From Streptomyces sp. SJL17-4 (GTDB lineage Bacteria; Actinomycetota; Actinomycetes; Streptomycetales; Streptomycetaceae), in the NCBI RefSeq assembly GCF_036826855.1, contig NZ_CP104578.1, positions 3,286,001-3,350,000 on the forward strand: 64,000 nt of DNA, given 5' to 3'. The position numbers and the translations under genes are program-made. Shown piece by piece: positions 45,716 through 54,165 of this stretch; the first letter of the stretch is position 1, and every line of letters starts with the position of its first letter. The notes beneath the pieces are model-generated. The model saw only the letters and a list, made by a program, of their open reading frames with translations, was not told the DNA's origin and ran no database searches.

Positions 45716-46289
45716 TTTACTAACCTTTCGTCGGTGGTCAGGCGAGCGAATGGTCCAGGCATATCGAACGTTGCCACCCCCGTCGCCCGCTCTAGTGGAC
45801 GCGCTGTACAACGTTGCAACTCGATGTCGCGGACCGACCTTATGCAGACCCCCAAGAAACCGTCAAGCGCAATTGACCGGCAACCGCTGCATATAACACA
45901 GGGGTTGGAAAGCATCAGAAGTAGCAGCTCTTTTCGGCCACCACTACGGATCCTTTATACGGGGCGACTCGGAAGATTGGGGGCGGTGATTTCGCCGGCC
46001 GCGAACGGCGTCCGAGGGGCCATCGCGCGGGGGCGCCCCGCCATCCGGGGGCCGGGCGCCGGAGCCTCGGGTGCCGGGACTCACGGAACTCGGCCCGTGC
46101 GGCATCCGGCCATTTCTCGACCCACAAGCCCCCTCGCCGTTCGGCATGTCGACCGTCCCGCCGCGGCCGTCCCCTCCCTTCTCCGCTCTCGCGCCTGCGC
46201 GCCCCGCGCAGCACACTGGACGCGCACGGTCCGGGGTCTGACAGGGCCTCAGGGACGGGATGGTCGGGCGGGCGCGGAGGGGGACGCAC
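45716..46289. other. divergent region between cypA and the STAND/TPR gene
   Basis: 574 nt without a credible gene; long frames across 46000-46250 are GC-bias artefacts. The cypA-proximal part is clearly less GC-rich than the surroundings. It holds a sigma70-type promoter for cypA and two AACGTTGC repeats (45767-45774 and 45810-45817). The half nearer the STAND gene shows no motif I can name. Confidence 0.6.
45839..45866 (-). promoter_or_regulatory. candidate promoter of the linaridin operon
   Basis: On the minus strand TTGACG (45866-45861), 16 nt, CATAAG (45844-45839) preceded by TG. This is a good match to a HrdB-type promoter and would give a leader of about 115 nt before the cypA ATG. Two AACGTTGC direct repeats 43 bp apart lie in that leader. 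Confidence 0.5.
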
Positions 46290-49200
46290 ATGCGGGAGAG
46301 CCATCGGGTCGAGGCCGAGCGGCTGTGGGAACGGGCGGTGGAGGAGGAGGTGCGGAGTTCCGGGAGCCGGGCGGACGCGGAGACCCTGCTCGCCCGGGGC
46401 CGGGCCGCGCTGGACTCGATGGCGGCGGGGGCGGAGGAGGAGTACGCGGAGTACGCGGCGTCCGTACGGGCCGCGGAGGAGGGGGAGGCCGGCGACGCCC
46501 GTACGGCGGCGAACCGTTCCTCCGGGCCGGTGTTCGGCGGACCCGCGCTCGTCGCCGGAGTCGCGGCCGTCGCCGCGGTCGGCGCGGACCTGGCGCTCGG
46601 TACGACGACGGGGACGGCGCTCGGCGCGGGCGCCGTGGTGGCGGTGGCGGGCGCGGCGGCGACGGTGCTGAAGGCGACGACGGGACGCGCCGGGCAGGTG
46701 CCGACTCGACGTGCCGGGCAGGTGACGCCGGCGACGGCAGCGGCGCCGATGGCGGTGCCGGTGCCGGACGGCGCCGTCGAGGCGGCGCGGGTGCGCTGGC
46801 TGACGGCTCTGGAGGTACGGGGCATCCGCCCGTTCCTGGAACGGGAGCGGGAGCGGGAACGGGAGCGGGAGCGGGCCGCGCTCGCCCATGGGAACGGGGA
46901 AGCACGGCCCGAGCGCGCGCCCGCCCAGAGGAACGCGGCAGCACGGCCCGAGCGGCTGCGCGGGGCCGATCGGAGTGCGGCGGCCCGGCAGCGGGCCGTA
47001 CTCGAACGGTCCTTCGGGCAGCTGCCCGACCCCGGGGACTTCGCGGGCCGTCGGGAGGAGCTGGCGCGGATCACCGGGTGGGTCCGTACGGGGCGCGCCT
47101 CGGCGGCGACCCGGCCGACGGTGGTCCTGCTGCACGGCGAGCCCGGCTCCGGGCGGACGGCGCTCGCGGTACGGGCGGCGCACGCGCTGCGCGACCAGTT
47201 CCGCGGCGCGTGCGTGGTGGACCTGCGGGGAGGCGCGAGCGGTGAGCGGCCCCTCGCACCCCGGGAGGCACTGCTCCATCTGCTCAACCGGCTCGGCGCC
47301 CCGCGCGAGCGGCTCCTCTTCCGGGAGGGCGCCACGGCGGACCAACAGGTGGCGCGGCTCACGGAGTTGTACCAGCGGCAGCTGACCGGGGTGCCGGTGA
47401 CGGTGATCCTGGACGACGCCGTGGACGCGGCCCAGGTGCGGGCCCTGCTGCCGGAGCGCTCCGAGAGCCTGGTCCTGGTGACCTGCCGGGAGCCGCTGGA
47501 CCTGGGGGACGTGCCCGTACACCTCCTGCCGGTGGCGGCGCTCGACGCGGCCGGGGCGGAGGAGCTGTTGCGGGCGGCGGGCGGGGCGCCGGACCCCGGT
47601 CCGTACGACGCGGAGGCCCTCGACCGGATCCGGGAGCTGTGCGGCGGGCTTCCGCTGGCGCTGCGGGCGGCGGGTTCCCTGCTGACGCGGCGGTCCATGG
47701 ACGAGCTCGCGGAGGTACTCGGCCGGCCGGGGCGGGGTGACACCCCGGTCGAACGGGCCCTGTGGGCACGGTACGTCGTCGATCTCGACGACGAGGCCCG
47801 GCGGCTGCTCCGGCGGCTGTCGCTCGCCGGGCGGGCCTCGCTCGGCGCGGCGGCCGCCGCCGCGCTGCTCGACGGGACCGGCGCCGAGGGCGCCCGGCTG
47901 CTGCGGGAGCTGGCCGGCGCGGGGCTGCTCGCCCCGGTGCGCGGGGAGCGGTATCGGCTGCACGACGCGGTGCGCGGTTTCGCGGCGCTCCGGCTCCTCG
48001 ACGAGGAGGACGCGGCGGAGACCGCGGCGGCGCAGGAGCGGTTGATACGGAACTACGCGGAGCTCGCGGACGCGGTGATCCGGATGGTCGACGGCAAGAT
48101 GTCCACCCGCGCGAACCGATTCGACGGGCACGGCTTCGGTTCCCTGGAGGCGGCCCTGAGCTGGCTCGACGAGGAGTCCAGCTTCATCACGGCGGCCCTG
48201 CGGCACACGGAGGGCGTCGATCAGCAGACCGTGCTCGATCTGCTGGGCGCGCTCTGCGACTACTGCCTGCTGCGCGGCGACCTCTACCGGCTCGGCGAGA
48301 TCAACGAACTGGCCGAGGCCGTCGGGCAGGGGCAGCTGTCCCGCTCGGTGCAGTGGCGGACCGGCATCGCGGCCCGGCAGCTCGGCGAGCTCGACAAGGC
48401 GCGGACGACCCTGACGTCGGTGGTGTCGCTCTACCAGGAGGCCCACCAGGACGCGGGTACGGCGCTCGCGCTCTGTTCGCTCGGCATCACCCTGCACCAC
48501 CAGGGCCGGCTGACGGACGCGGCGGCCCGGCTGCGGGAGGCGCTCGCGCTCCAGGAGCCGGCGGCGCTCGCCGCCGACCGGGGCTGGACGCTGCACGCGC
48601 TCGCGGCCGTGGAGCGGGACCGGGGGAAGCTGGCGGAGGCCATGGCGCTGCTCGACCGGTCGCTCGCCCTGCACCGGGAGCACGAGTCCCCGCACGGTCA
48701 GGCGTGGGCGCACTTCCAGCGGGGCCAGGTGCTGCTGCTGCGGGGCGATGTGCCGGGTGCGGAGGCCGGGCTGCGGGAGGCCCTCGACGGCTACGGGCGG
48801 ATCCACGACGGGCGCGGCGCGGCCTGGGCGCTGACCCAGCTGGCCAGGGCGCGGCTCGCCGCCGGGGACGCCGAGCCGGCCGTCGAGGGGCTGCGCGGGG
48901 CACTCGCCCGGCACCGGGAGCAGGAGGACGCGCGCGGGGAGGCGTGGACGCTGTTCCATCTGGCCCACGCGCTGGAGGAGCGCGGCGACCGGGACGACGC
49001 GGTCCGGGAGCTGGGCAGGGCGCGGACGATGTTCTCGCGCATGCGGGACGTGTACGGGCTGGCCAGTGCCCGGCACCATTCGGGGCGGGTCACCCGCGAC
49101 CAGCTCGCGGCCCGCACCGGCGGTCTGCGCAACTCGGGCTTCGCCCGGCAGCTGCTCGTGGACGCGCGGGCGGACTTCCACCGGATCGGGGTGCCGCACG

Positions 49201-49592
49201 GGGAGGCCTGGACCTCGCTGGAGCTGGCGATCATCGACGCCGGCAACGCCCGGGTGCCGCAGGCGCTCGGGCTGTGCGACGAGGCCCGTGCGCTGTTCGG
49301 CACGTACGGCGACCGGCGGGGCGCGGACTGGGCCCGCTTCCTGCGCTGCACCCTGCTCCCGCACGCGGTCCCGGGCAGCCCGGAGCCGGGGACGGTCACG
49401 GCGCGCGAGGAGCTCGCCGCGCTGGTCGCGGACCGGCATCCGGCGCGCGACCCGCGGCTCGACGACTGCGCCGAGGCGTACGGGGTGATCCTGGGCCGGG
49501 GCATCCACCCGTCGACGCCCTGGCAGGCCTGGGACCTGGGCATGGTGCCGCACCGGCACGCCCGGGAGGTCCTCGGGGTGCCGGTGGAGTAG
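46290..49592 (+). CDS. STAND (NB-ARC-like) ATPase with TPR domain and membrane hairpin
   Basis: A 1100-aa protein. Residues about 82-127 hold two hydrophobic helices; 175-245 is highly charged (RERERERERERA); then a P-loop LHGEPGSGRTAL (about 281-292), Walker B VTVILDD, LVTCREPLDL (sensor region) and GLPLALRAAGSLL, all typical of NB-ARC/STAND ATPases. The C-terminal half (about 580-1000) is a series of TPR-like helical pairs. No DNA-binding domain is fused, so it is unlike SARP or LAL regulators. ATG at 46290 has GGAGGGGG upstream and is preferred over 46260. It is divergent from cypA but probably belongs to the conserved chromosomal block; the signal it senses is unknown. Confidence 0.75.
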   Translation: MRESHRVEAERLWERAVEEEVRSSGSRADAETLLARGRAALDSMAAGAEEEYAEYAASVRAAEEGEAGDARTAANRSSGPVFGGPALVAGVAAVAAVGADLALGTTTGTALGAGAVVAVAGAAATVLKATTGRAGQVPTRRAGQVTPATAAAPMAVPVPDGAVEAARVRWLTALEVRGIRPFLERERERERERERAALAHGNGEARPERAPAQRNAAARPERLRGADRSAAARQRAVLERSFGQLPDPGDFAGRREELARITGWVRTGRASAATRPTVVLLHGEPGSGRTALAVRAAHALRDQFRGACVVDLRGGASGERPLAPREALLHLLNRLGAPRERLLFREGATADQQVARLTELYQRQLTGVPVTVILDDAVDAAQVRALLPERSESLVLVTCREPLDLGDVPVHLLPVAALDAAGAEELLRAAGGAPDPGPYDAEALDRIRELCGGLPLALRAAGSLLTRRSMDELAEVLGRPGRGDTPVERALWARYVVDLDDEARRLLRRLSLAGRASLGAAAAAALLDGTGAEGARLLRELAGAGLLAPVRGERYRLHDAVRGFAALRLLDEEDAAETAAAQERLIRNYAELADAVIRMVDGKMSTRANRFDGHGFGSLEAALSWLDEESSFITAALRHTEGVDQQTVLDLLGALCDYCLLRGDLYRLGEINELAEAVGQGQLSRSVQWRTGIAARQLGELDKARTTLTSVVSLYQEAHQDAGTALALCSLGITLHHQGRLTDAAARLREALALQEPAALAADRGWTLHALAAVERDRGKLAEAMALLDRSLALHREHESPHGQAWAHFQRGQVLLLRGDVPGAEAGLREALDGYGRIHDGRGAAWALTQLARARLAAGDAEPAVEGLRGALARHREQEDARGEAWTLFHLAHALEERGDRDDAVRELGRARTMFSRMRDVYGLASARHHSGRVTRDQLAARTGGLRNSGFARQLLVDARADFHRIGVPHGEAWTSLELAIIDAGNARVPQALGLCDEARALFGTYGDRRGADWARFLRCTLLPHAVPGSPEPGTVTAREELAALVADRHPARDPRLDDCAEAYGVILGRGIHPSTPWQAWDLGMVPHRHAREVLGVPVE

Positions 49593-49675
49593 CCCGCCGT
49601 TCCACGACGGCGCCGCCAGGGCCGTACCGCTGAGCCCGCCGTTCCACGACGACGCCCCCGGGCCCGTACCGCTGC
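49592..49675. repeat. imperfect 42-bp tandem duplication
   Basis: The stretch starting AGCCCGCCGTTCCACGACG at 49592 is repeated in tandem at 49634 with a few changes. The second copy runs into the terminator hairpin at 49653-49693. Confidence 0.65.
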
Positions 49676-49693
49676 GGTACGGGCCCGGGGGCG
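49653..49693. terminator. long perfect hairpin terminator
   Basis: A 20-bp perfect stem (49653-49672 with 49674-49693) with arms starting CGCCCCCGGG. It sits between the convergent STAND gene and the small membrane-protein gene, 7 nt from the latter's stop. Confidence 0.8.
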
Positions 49694-49699
49694 GGTCGG

Positions 49700-49936
49700 C
49701 TACTTGCCGGCCGAGGAGGCCGGGGTCTCCGGGGCGGCGGCCGGGTCGGGGGCCTCCTCGAAGGAGACCTTGCCCATGTGGCGGTTCATCGACTTCATCA
49801 GCTGCCAGACCGCGACGGCCAGCACCGCGAAGACGACGAAGCCGAGGACGCCGGGGGTCACCTTGTTCTCGTCCAGCTCTTCGGCGGCGAAGGGGACAAG
49901 CTGGGTCAGTGCCAGGTGTGCGCTCATGTCAGGCAT
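49700..49936 (-). CDS. small single-pass membrane protein
   Basis: A 78-aa protein with one helix (about residues 30-48, VLGFVVFAVLAVAVWQLM) and a cytoplasmic acidic, Ala/Pro-rich tail. ATG at 49936 overlaps the mca stop by 8 nt; ATG at 49927 is an alternative. It is coupled to mca and is of a type often found next to mca in Streptomyces. No function is known. Confidence 0.75.
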   Translation of the reverse strand: MPDMSAHLALTQLVPFAAEELDENKVTPGVLGFVVFAVLAVAVWQLMKSMNRHMGKVSFEEAPDPAAAPETPASSAGK

Positions 49937-50810
49937 TGTCGCGGATGCCCGCGAAGAGATCTTCCTCGGGGAGGGAGGTCGGCACCAGCGCCTTGCTGAG
50001 CTCGTACTCCTCCGTCGGCCAGACCTCCTTCTGGATCTCCATCGGCACCCGGAACCAGCCGCCGTCGGGGTCGATCTGGGTGCGGTGGGCGATCAGGGCC
50101 TTGTCACGGATCTCGAAGAACTCCGCGCAGGGCACGAACGTGGTCAGCGTCCGCTCCTTGCCCGCGAACTCCTTCCAGCGCTCCAGCCACTCGCCGTACG
50201 GGGACTCCAGGCCGCGCGCGAGGAGCGCCTCGTGCAGGGCGACCGTGCGGGGGCGGTTGAAGCCCTGGTTGTAGTAGAGCTTCAGGGGCTGCCAGGACGG
50301 GCCGAACTCGGCCTCCGGGTACTTCTCGGTGTCGGTCGCACCGTCGAAGGCCACCATCGTGATCTTGTGGGTCATGATGTGGTCGGGGTGCGGGTACCCG
50401 CCGTTCTCGTCGTAGGTCGTGACGACCTGCGGACGGAAGGAGCGGATCTTGCGGACCAGTTCCCCGGCCGCGGTGTCGACGTCCTCCAGGGCGAAGCAGC
50501 CCTCGGGGAGCGGCGGAAGCGGGTCGCCCTCGGGCAGACCCGAGTCGACGAAGCCCAGCCACTCCTGGGAGACGCCCAGGATCTCGCGGGCCTCGTCCAT
50601 CTCCTTGCGGCGCACCTCGTGGATGTTCGCCTCGACATAGGCGTCACCCTGGAGCTGGGGGTTCAGGACCGAGCCGCGCTCGCCGCCCGTGCACGTCACG
50701 ACCATGACGTCCACCCCCTCGGACACGTACTTGGCCATCGTGGCCGCACCCTTGCTCGACTCGTCGTCGGGGTGGGCGTGAACGGCCATCAGTCGCAGCT
50801 GCTCAGTCAA
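49929..50810 (-). CDS. mca: mycothiol S-conjugate amidase
   Basis: A 293-aa zinc hydrolase that cleaves the amide bond of mycothiol S-conjugates, releasing a mercapturic acid for export and recycling GlcN-Ins. Zinc and active-site motifs: AVHAHPDDESSKG near residue 10 and YPHPDHIMTH near 140. The start is a rare TTG at 50810: it gives LTEQLRLMAVHAHPDD, the normal Mca N-terminus, and is preceded by GAGGAT; no ATG gives a better fit. Presence of mca shows a mycothiol-using actinomycete. It is divergent from the DUF4307 gene. Confidence 0.95.
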   Translation of the reverse strand: MTEQLRLMAVHAHPDDESSKGAATMAKYVSEGVDVMVVTCTGGERGSVLNPQLQGDAYVEANIHEVRRKEMDEAREILGVSQEWLGFVDSGLPEGDPLPPLPEGCFALEDVDTAAGELVRKIRSFRPQVVTTYDENGGYPHPDHIMTHKITMVAFDGATDTEKYPEAEFGPSWQPLKLYYNQGFNRPRTVALHEALLARGLESPYGEWLERWKEFAGKERTLTTFVPCAEFFEIRDKALIAHRTQIDPDGGWFRVPMEIQKEVWPTEEYELSKALVPTSLPEEDLFAGIRDNA

Positions 50811-50908
50811 GACTCGATCCTCAGTGATTCGACGCGGAGGGTGGTCTCTATAGTGACGGAATCGGGGGAGTGAAAATTCCGCCACCCCCGGCTCGGAGAG
50901 GATCGATC

Positions 50909-51310
50909 ATGAGCGCGGTGCGAGAGCAGCTGCCCGAGGGGCGTTACGGACGCTCCGCGGACGAGGCGGCCGACCGCAAGCTCAAGATCACGGGCGCGGT
51001 GCTCGGTGTCCTCTTCCTCGGCCTGATGGGCTGGTTCGGCTGGCACTACGTCGTCGACAGCAGGATCAGCGCCGAGATGATCAAGTTCGACGTGGTGAGC
51101 GCCACCGAGGTCCAGGTGCACCTGGAGATCCGCAAGGACGAGGACGCCAAGGGCGTCTGCACCCTGCGGTCCCGCTCCGAGGACGGGGCCGAGGTGGCCC
51201 GCAAGGACGTCCGGGTCGACGACCCCGCGAGCCGGGTCGACCGCGTCTACTCGCTCCGTACGACCGCCCGCGCGACCAGCGCGGAGCTCATGGGGTGTAC
51301 GGCTCGGTAG
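50909..51310 (+). CDS. DUF4307 membrane protein
   Basis: A 133-aa protein with a cytoplasmic N-terminus containing LPEGRYGRSADEAADRKLK, one membrane helix (about residues 27-48) and an extracellular beta-sandwich-like domain ending LMGCTAR. These features match the DUF4307 family, found beside mca in many actinomycetes. ATG at 50909 has GGAGAGGATC upstream, which rules out the longer reading. Its function is unknown; a link to envelope or thiol biology is only positional. Confidence 0.85.
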   Translation: MSAVREQLPEGRYGRSADEAADRKLKITGAVLGVLFLGLMGWFGWHYVVDSRISAEMIKFDVVSATEVQVHLEIRKDEDAKGVCTLRSRSEDGAEVARKDVRVDDPASRVDRVYSLRTTARATSAELMGCTAR

Positions 51311-51499
51311 CGGTGGGTAGGGACCGGGTGTCGAGTCCCGGCGAGTCACCCCGGTGACCTGGGGTGACGCCATCCTGATGGTTATGTCCTCCCGCTTTTC
51401 GCCACTCATTGTTAGGCTCGTGGTTTCGCCCACCCGGGAGAGCAGAGCTTTCCCGTGTAGGGCGATGCTTTGTATTCCCAGTACCTACGAGGAGCACCT

Positions 51500-51997
51500 G
51501 TGACCCAGACCAGCGACAACGTCACCTGGCTCACCCAGGAGGCGTACAACAAGCTCAAGGACGAGCTTGAGTACCTGTCTGGTCCCGCGCGCACGGAGAT
51601 CACCATCAAGATCGCCGCCGCCCGCGAAGAGGGGGACCTGCGCGAGAACGGCGGGTACCACGCGGCCAAGGAGGAGCAGGGCAAGCAGGAGCTCCGCATC
51701 CGGCAGCTGACCCAGCTCCTCGAGCACGCCAAGGTCGGCGAGGCTCCGGCGGACGACGGCGTCGTCGAGCCCGGCATGGTCGTCACGATCGCCTTCGACG
51801 GCGACGAGAACGACACGATGACCTTCCTGCTCGCCTCCCGCGAGTACGCGAGCGGTGACATCGAGACCTACTCGCCGCAGTCGCCGCTCGGCGTCGGTGT
51901 CAACGGCAAGAAGGCCGGTGACGACGCCGAGTACGAGCTGCCGAACGGCAAGAAGGCCACCGTGAAGATCCTCAGCGCGAAGCCGTACACCGGCTGA
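51500..51997 (+). CDS. greA: transcription elongation factor GreA
   Basis: A 165-aa factor that enters the RNA polymerase secondary channel and stimulates cleavage of backtracked RNA. The N-terminal coiled coil ends with the catalytic acidic tip AAREEGDLRENGGYHAAKEEQ (Asp/Glu near residues 38-41), and the C-terminal FKBP-like domain has GVGVNGKKAGDDAEYELPNGKKATVKIL. GTG at 51500 is preceded by CGAGGAG at 6-7 nt. The 189-nt upstream region probably holds its promoter; a TAGGCT -10-like box is at about 51412. A 17-bp terminator follows. Confidence 0.95.
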   Translation: MTQTSDNVTWLTQEAYNKLKDELEYLSGPARTEITIKIAAAREEGDLRENGGYHAAKEEQGKQELRIRQLTQLLEHAKVGEAPADDGVVEPGMVVTIAFDGDENDTMTFLLASREYASGDIETYSPQSPLGVGVNGKKAGDDAEYELPNGKKATVKILSAKPYTG

Positions 51998-52010
51998 TCC
52001 ACCCGCGCTC

Positions 52011-52048
52011 CACGAAGGGCCGGCCCCCACCGGGGCCGGCCCTTCGTG
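52011..52048. terminator. greA / ABC permease bidirectional terminator
   Basis: Perfect 17-bp stem, CACGAAGGGCCGGCCCC (52011-52027) with 52032-52048, loop CACC, 14 nt after the greA stop, between convergent genes. Confidence 0.8.
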
Positions 52049-52113
52049 CTGCATGGCCTCGACGCAGCCGACGGCTCTGCCCTGACCGGTCGCCCCTCGC
52101 CGGTCCGGGACCG

Positions 52114-52920
52114 TCAGCCGTTCGCGCGGCGGTACTTGCGGACGGACAGGGTGCGGAAGATGGCGATGATCAGGACGGAGTAGATCAGCGACGCCCACAC
52201 CGGGTACTGCATCGGCCAGGCGTCGGACGGGGACAGGCCCGGATCGCCGAAGAGTTTGCGGCAGGCCTGGACGGTGGCACTGAACGGGTTCCACTCCGCG
52301 ACGGGCTGGAGCCAGCCCGGCAGTTTGCTGGAGTCCACGAAGGCGTTCGAGATGAACGTCACCGGGAAGAGCCAGATCAGGCCGCCCGAGGTGGCCGCCT
52401 CCGGGGTGCGGACCGAGAGGCCGATCAGGGCGCCGATCCAGGTGAAGGCGTAGCCGAGGAGGAGCAGCAGGCCGAAGCCGGCCATGACCTTGCCGAAGTT
52501 GGTCGGTGCCGCGTAACCCGGACGCCAGCCGATGATCAGCGCGACGACCGCGAGCACGAGGAGCGTCAGCGCGGTCTGCACGAGGTCGGCCAGGGTGCGG
52601 CCGGTGAGGACCGCGCCGCGGGCCATCGGCAGCGAGCGGAACCGGTCGATGAGGCCCTTGTGCATGTCGTCGGCGATGCCCGCGCCCGCGCCCGCCGTGG
52701 CGAAGGTGACGGTCTGGGCGAAGATGCCGGCCATCAGGAAGTTCTTGTAGACGTCCGGGTCGGTGCTGTTGCCGATCTGCATGGAGCCGCCGAAGACGTA
52801 CGTGAAGAGGATCACGAACATCACCGGCTGGATCAGGCCGAACAGGATCATCTCGGGAATCCTGGACATCCTGATCAGGTTCCTGCGGGCGATGACCAGG
52901 GAGTCGTTCATGGTGCTCAC
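52114..52920 (-). CDS. ABC-2 type exporter permease (DrrB-like)
   Basis: A 268-aa membrane protein with six predicted helices and the ABC-2 features IPEMILFGLIQPVMFVILFTYVFGG, DMHKGLIDRFRSLPMARGAVLTGRTLADL and WLQPVAEWNPFSATVQACRKL. With the upstream ATPase it forms a DrrAB-type exporter, commonly linked to drug or lipid export. GTG at 52920 overlaps the ATPase stop (GTGA); ATG at 52911 is a possible alternative. The substrate is unknown. Confidence 0.92.
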   Translation of the reverse strand: MSTMNDSLVIARRNLIRMSRIPEMILFGLIQPVMFVILFTYVFGGSMQIGNSTDPDVYKNFLMAGIFAQTVTFATAGAGAGIADDMHKGLIDRFRSLPMARGAVLTGRTLADLVQTALTLLVLAVVALIIGWRPGYAAPTNFGKVMAGFGLLLLLGYAFTWIGALIGLSVRTPEAATSGGLIWLFPVTFISNAFVDSSKLPGWLQPVAEWNPFSATVQACRKLFGDPGLSPSDAWPMQYPVWASLIYSVLIIAIFRTLSVRKYRRANG

Positions 52921-53963
52921 TCGGCCGCCTCCTTCACACGCCTGTCGCCGCGGTCGCCCGGCCGGGACTCCCCGTCCGGCCCGCCGTTCCCGTTCTCCTC
53001 CGCCTCCCGCTCGGCCGCGTGGCCGGTCAGGGAGATGAAGACGTCGTCGAGGGTGGGCCGGCGCAGTCCGATGTCGTCGATCTCCACACCCACGGCGTCC
53101 AGGTCGCGGATGACCTCGGCGAGCAGCTTCGCGCCGCCGGCGACGGGGACGGTGAGCTTGCGGGTGTGCTCCTCGACGGACACCTCGCCGTGGCCGATGC
53201 CCGCGATGCCGTAGCGCGCGAGGACGGCCCGGGCGTCGCCGATCATCCCCGGCCCGTGGACGACGACCTCGACGCGCTCGCCGCCCGTCTGGGCCTTGAG
53301 CTGGTCGGAGGTGCCGCGCGCGATGACCTTCCCGTGGTCGACGACGCAGATGTCGTGGGCGAGGTGGTCGGCCTCCTCCAGGTACTGCGTGGTGAGCAGC
53401 AGGGTCGTACCGCCCGCGACGAGTTCCTTGATGACCTCCCACAGGCCCTGCCGGTTGCGGGGGTCGAGGCCGGTGGTCGGCTCGTCCATGAACATGACCG
53501 GCGGGGAGACGACGAGGGCGGCCGCGAGGTCGAGGCGGCGGCGCATGCCTCCGGAGTACGTCTTGGCCGTGCGGTCGGCGGCGTCGGCGAGGTTGAAGCG
53601 CTCCAGGAGCTCGTCGGCCCGCACCTTCGCGTCCTTGGCCCTCATCTGGTAGAGCTGCCCGACCATCTGGAGGTTCTCGCGGCCGGTGAGGTACTCGTCG
53701 ACGGCCGCGAACTGGCCGGAGAGCCCGATCCTGCGACGCACCTCGTCGGGGTCCTTGAGGACGTCGATCCCCGCGACGACGGCCCGGCCGCTGTCGGGCT
53801 GGAGGAGGGTGGTCAGCACACGCACGGCGGTCGTCTTCCCCGCGCCGTTCGGACCGAGCAGACCCAGGACGGTGCCCTCCGGCACGTCGAGGTCCACGCC
53901 GTCCAGAGCTCGTACGTCACCGAAGGTCTTCACCAGACCCTCGGCATAGATCGCTCCTGGCAT
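52917..53963 (-). CDS. ABC-2 exporter ATP-binding protein (DrrA-like)
   Basis: A 348-aa nucleotide-binding subunit. Walker A GPNGAGKTT, Q-loop LSGQFAAVDEYLTGRENL, signature YSGGMRRRLDLAAAL, Walker B VMFMDEPTTGLDP and a DrrA-type C-terminal regulatory region (PTLDDVFISLTG) followed by a charged disordered tail. ATG at 53963 begins MPGAIYAEGLVKTFG and has GGGAG upstream; the frame continues upstream without a ribosome site. It pairs with the permease at 52114 as a two-gene operon. Confidence 0.93.
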   Translation of the reverse strand: MPGAIYAEGLVKTFGDVRALDGVDLDVPEGTVLGLLGPNGAGKTTAVRVLTTLLQPDSGRAVVAGIDVLKDPDEVRRRIGLSGQFAAVDEYLTGRENLQMVGQLYQMRAKDAKVRADELLERFNLADAADRTAKTYSGGMRRRLDLAAALVVSPPVMFMDEPTTGLDPRNRQGLWEVIKELVAGGTTLLLTTQYLEEADHLAHDICVVDHGKVIARGTSDQLKAQTGGERVEVVVHGPGMIGDARAVLARYGIAGIGHGEVSVEEHTRKLTVPVAGGAKLLAEVIRDLDAVGVEIDDIGLRRPTLDDVFISLTGHAAEREAEENGNGGPDGESRPGDRGDRRVKEAAE

Positions 53964-54101
53964 GTGAGTACTCCCAGGGAGAAACGAACGTTGAATTCGG
54001 GCGTTTCCCACCGATCCTAGGTTCGCCGGAGCCACCCCGCCCAGTGAATTTGTGACCTGGGACACATGATCATGCGACTGAGGGGATGGCGCGGGGCGGG
54101 T

Positions 54102-54165
54102 GGGGCTCAGGCCGGCACGGGCGGGGCTCAGGCCGGCACGGGGCGGGCTCAGTCCAGCACCGTGT
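54102..54165. repeat. tandem copies of the ilvA 3' end
   Basis: Three imperfect tandem units of about 20 nt with core GGGCTCAGGCCGGCAC. The last overlaps the ilvA stop and final codons, so the 3' end of ilvA appears to have been duplicated into the intergenic region. Confidence 0.6.

Noticed and set aside
45915..49559. Very long minus-strand open frame (over 1200 codons) opposite the STAND gene
   Set aside because: Arg/Pro/Gly-rich composition with no domain or ribosome site; it is the antisense shadow of a GC-rich gene with clear ATPase and TPR motifs.
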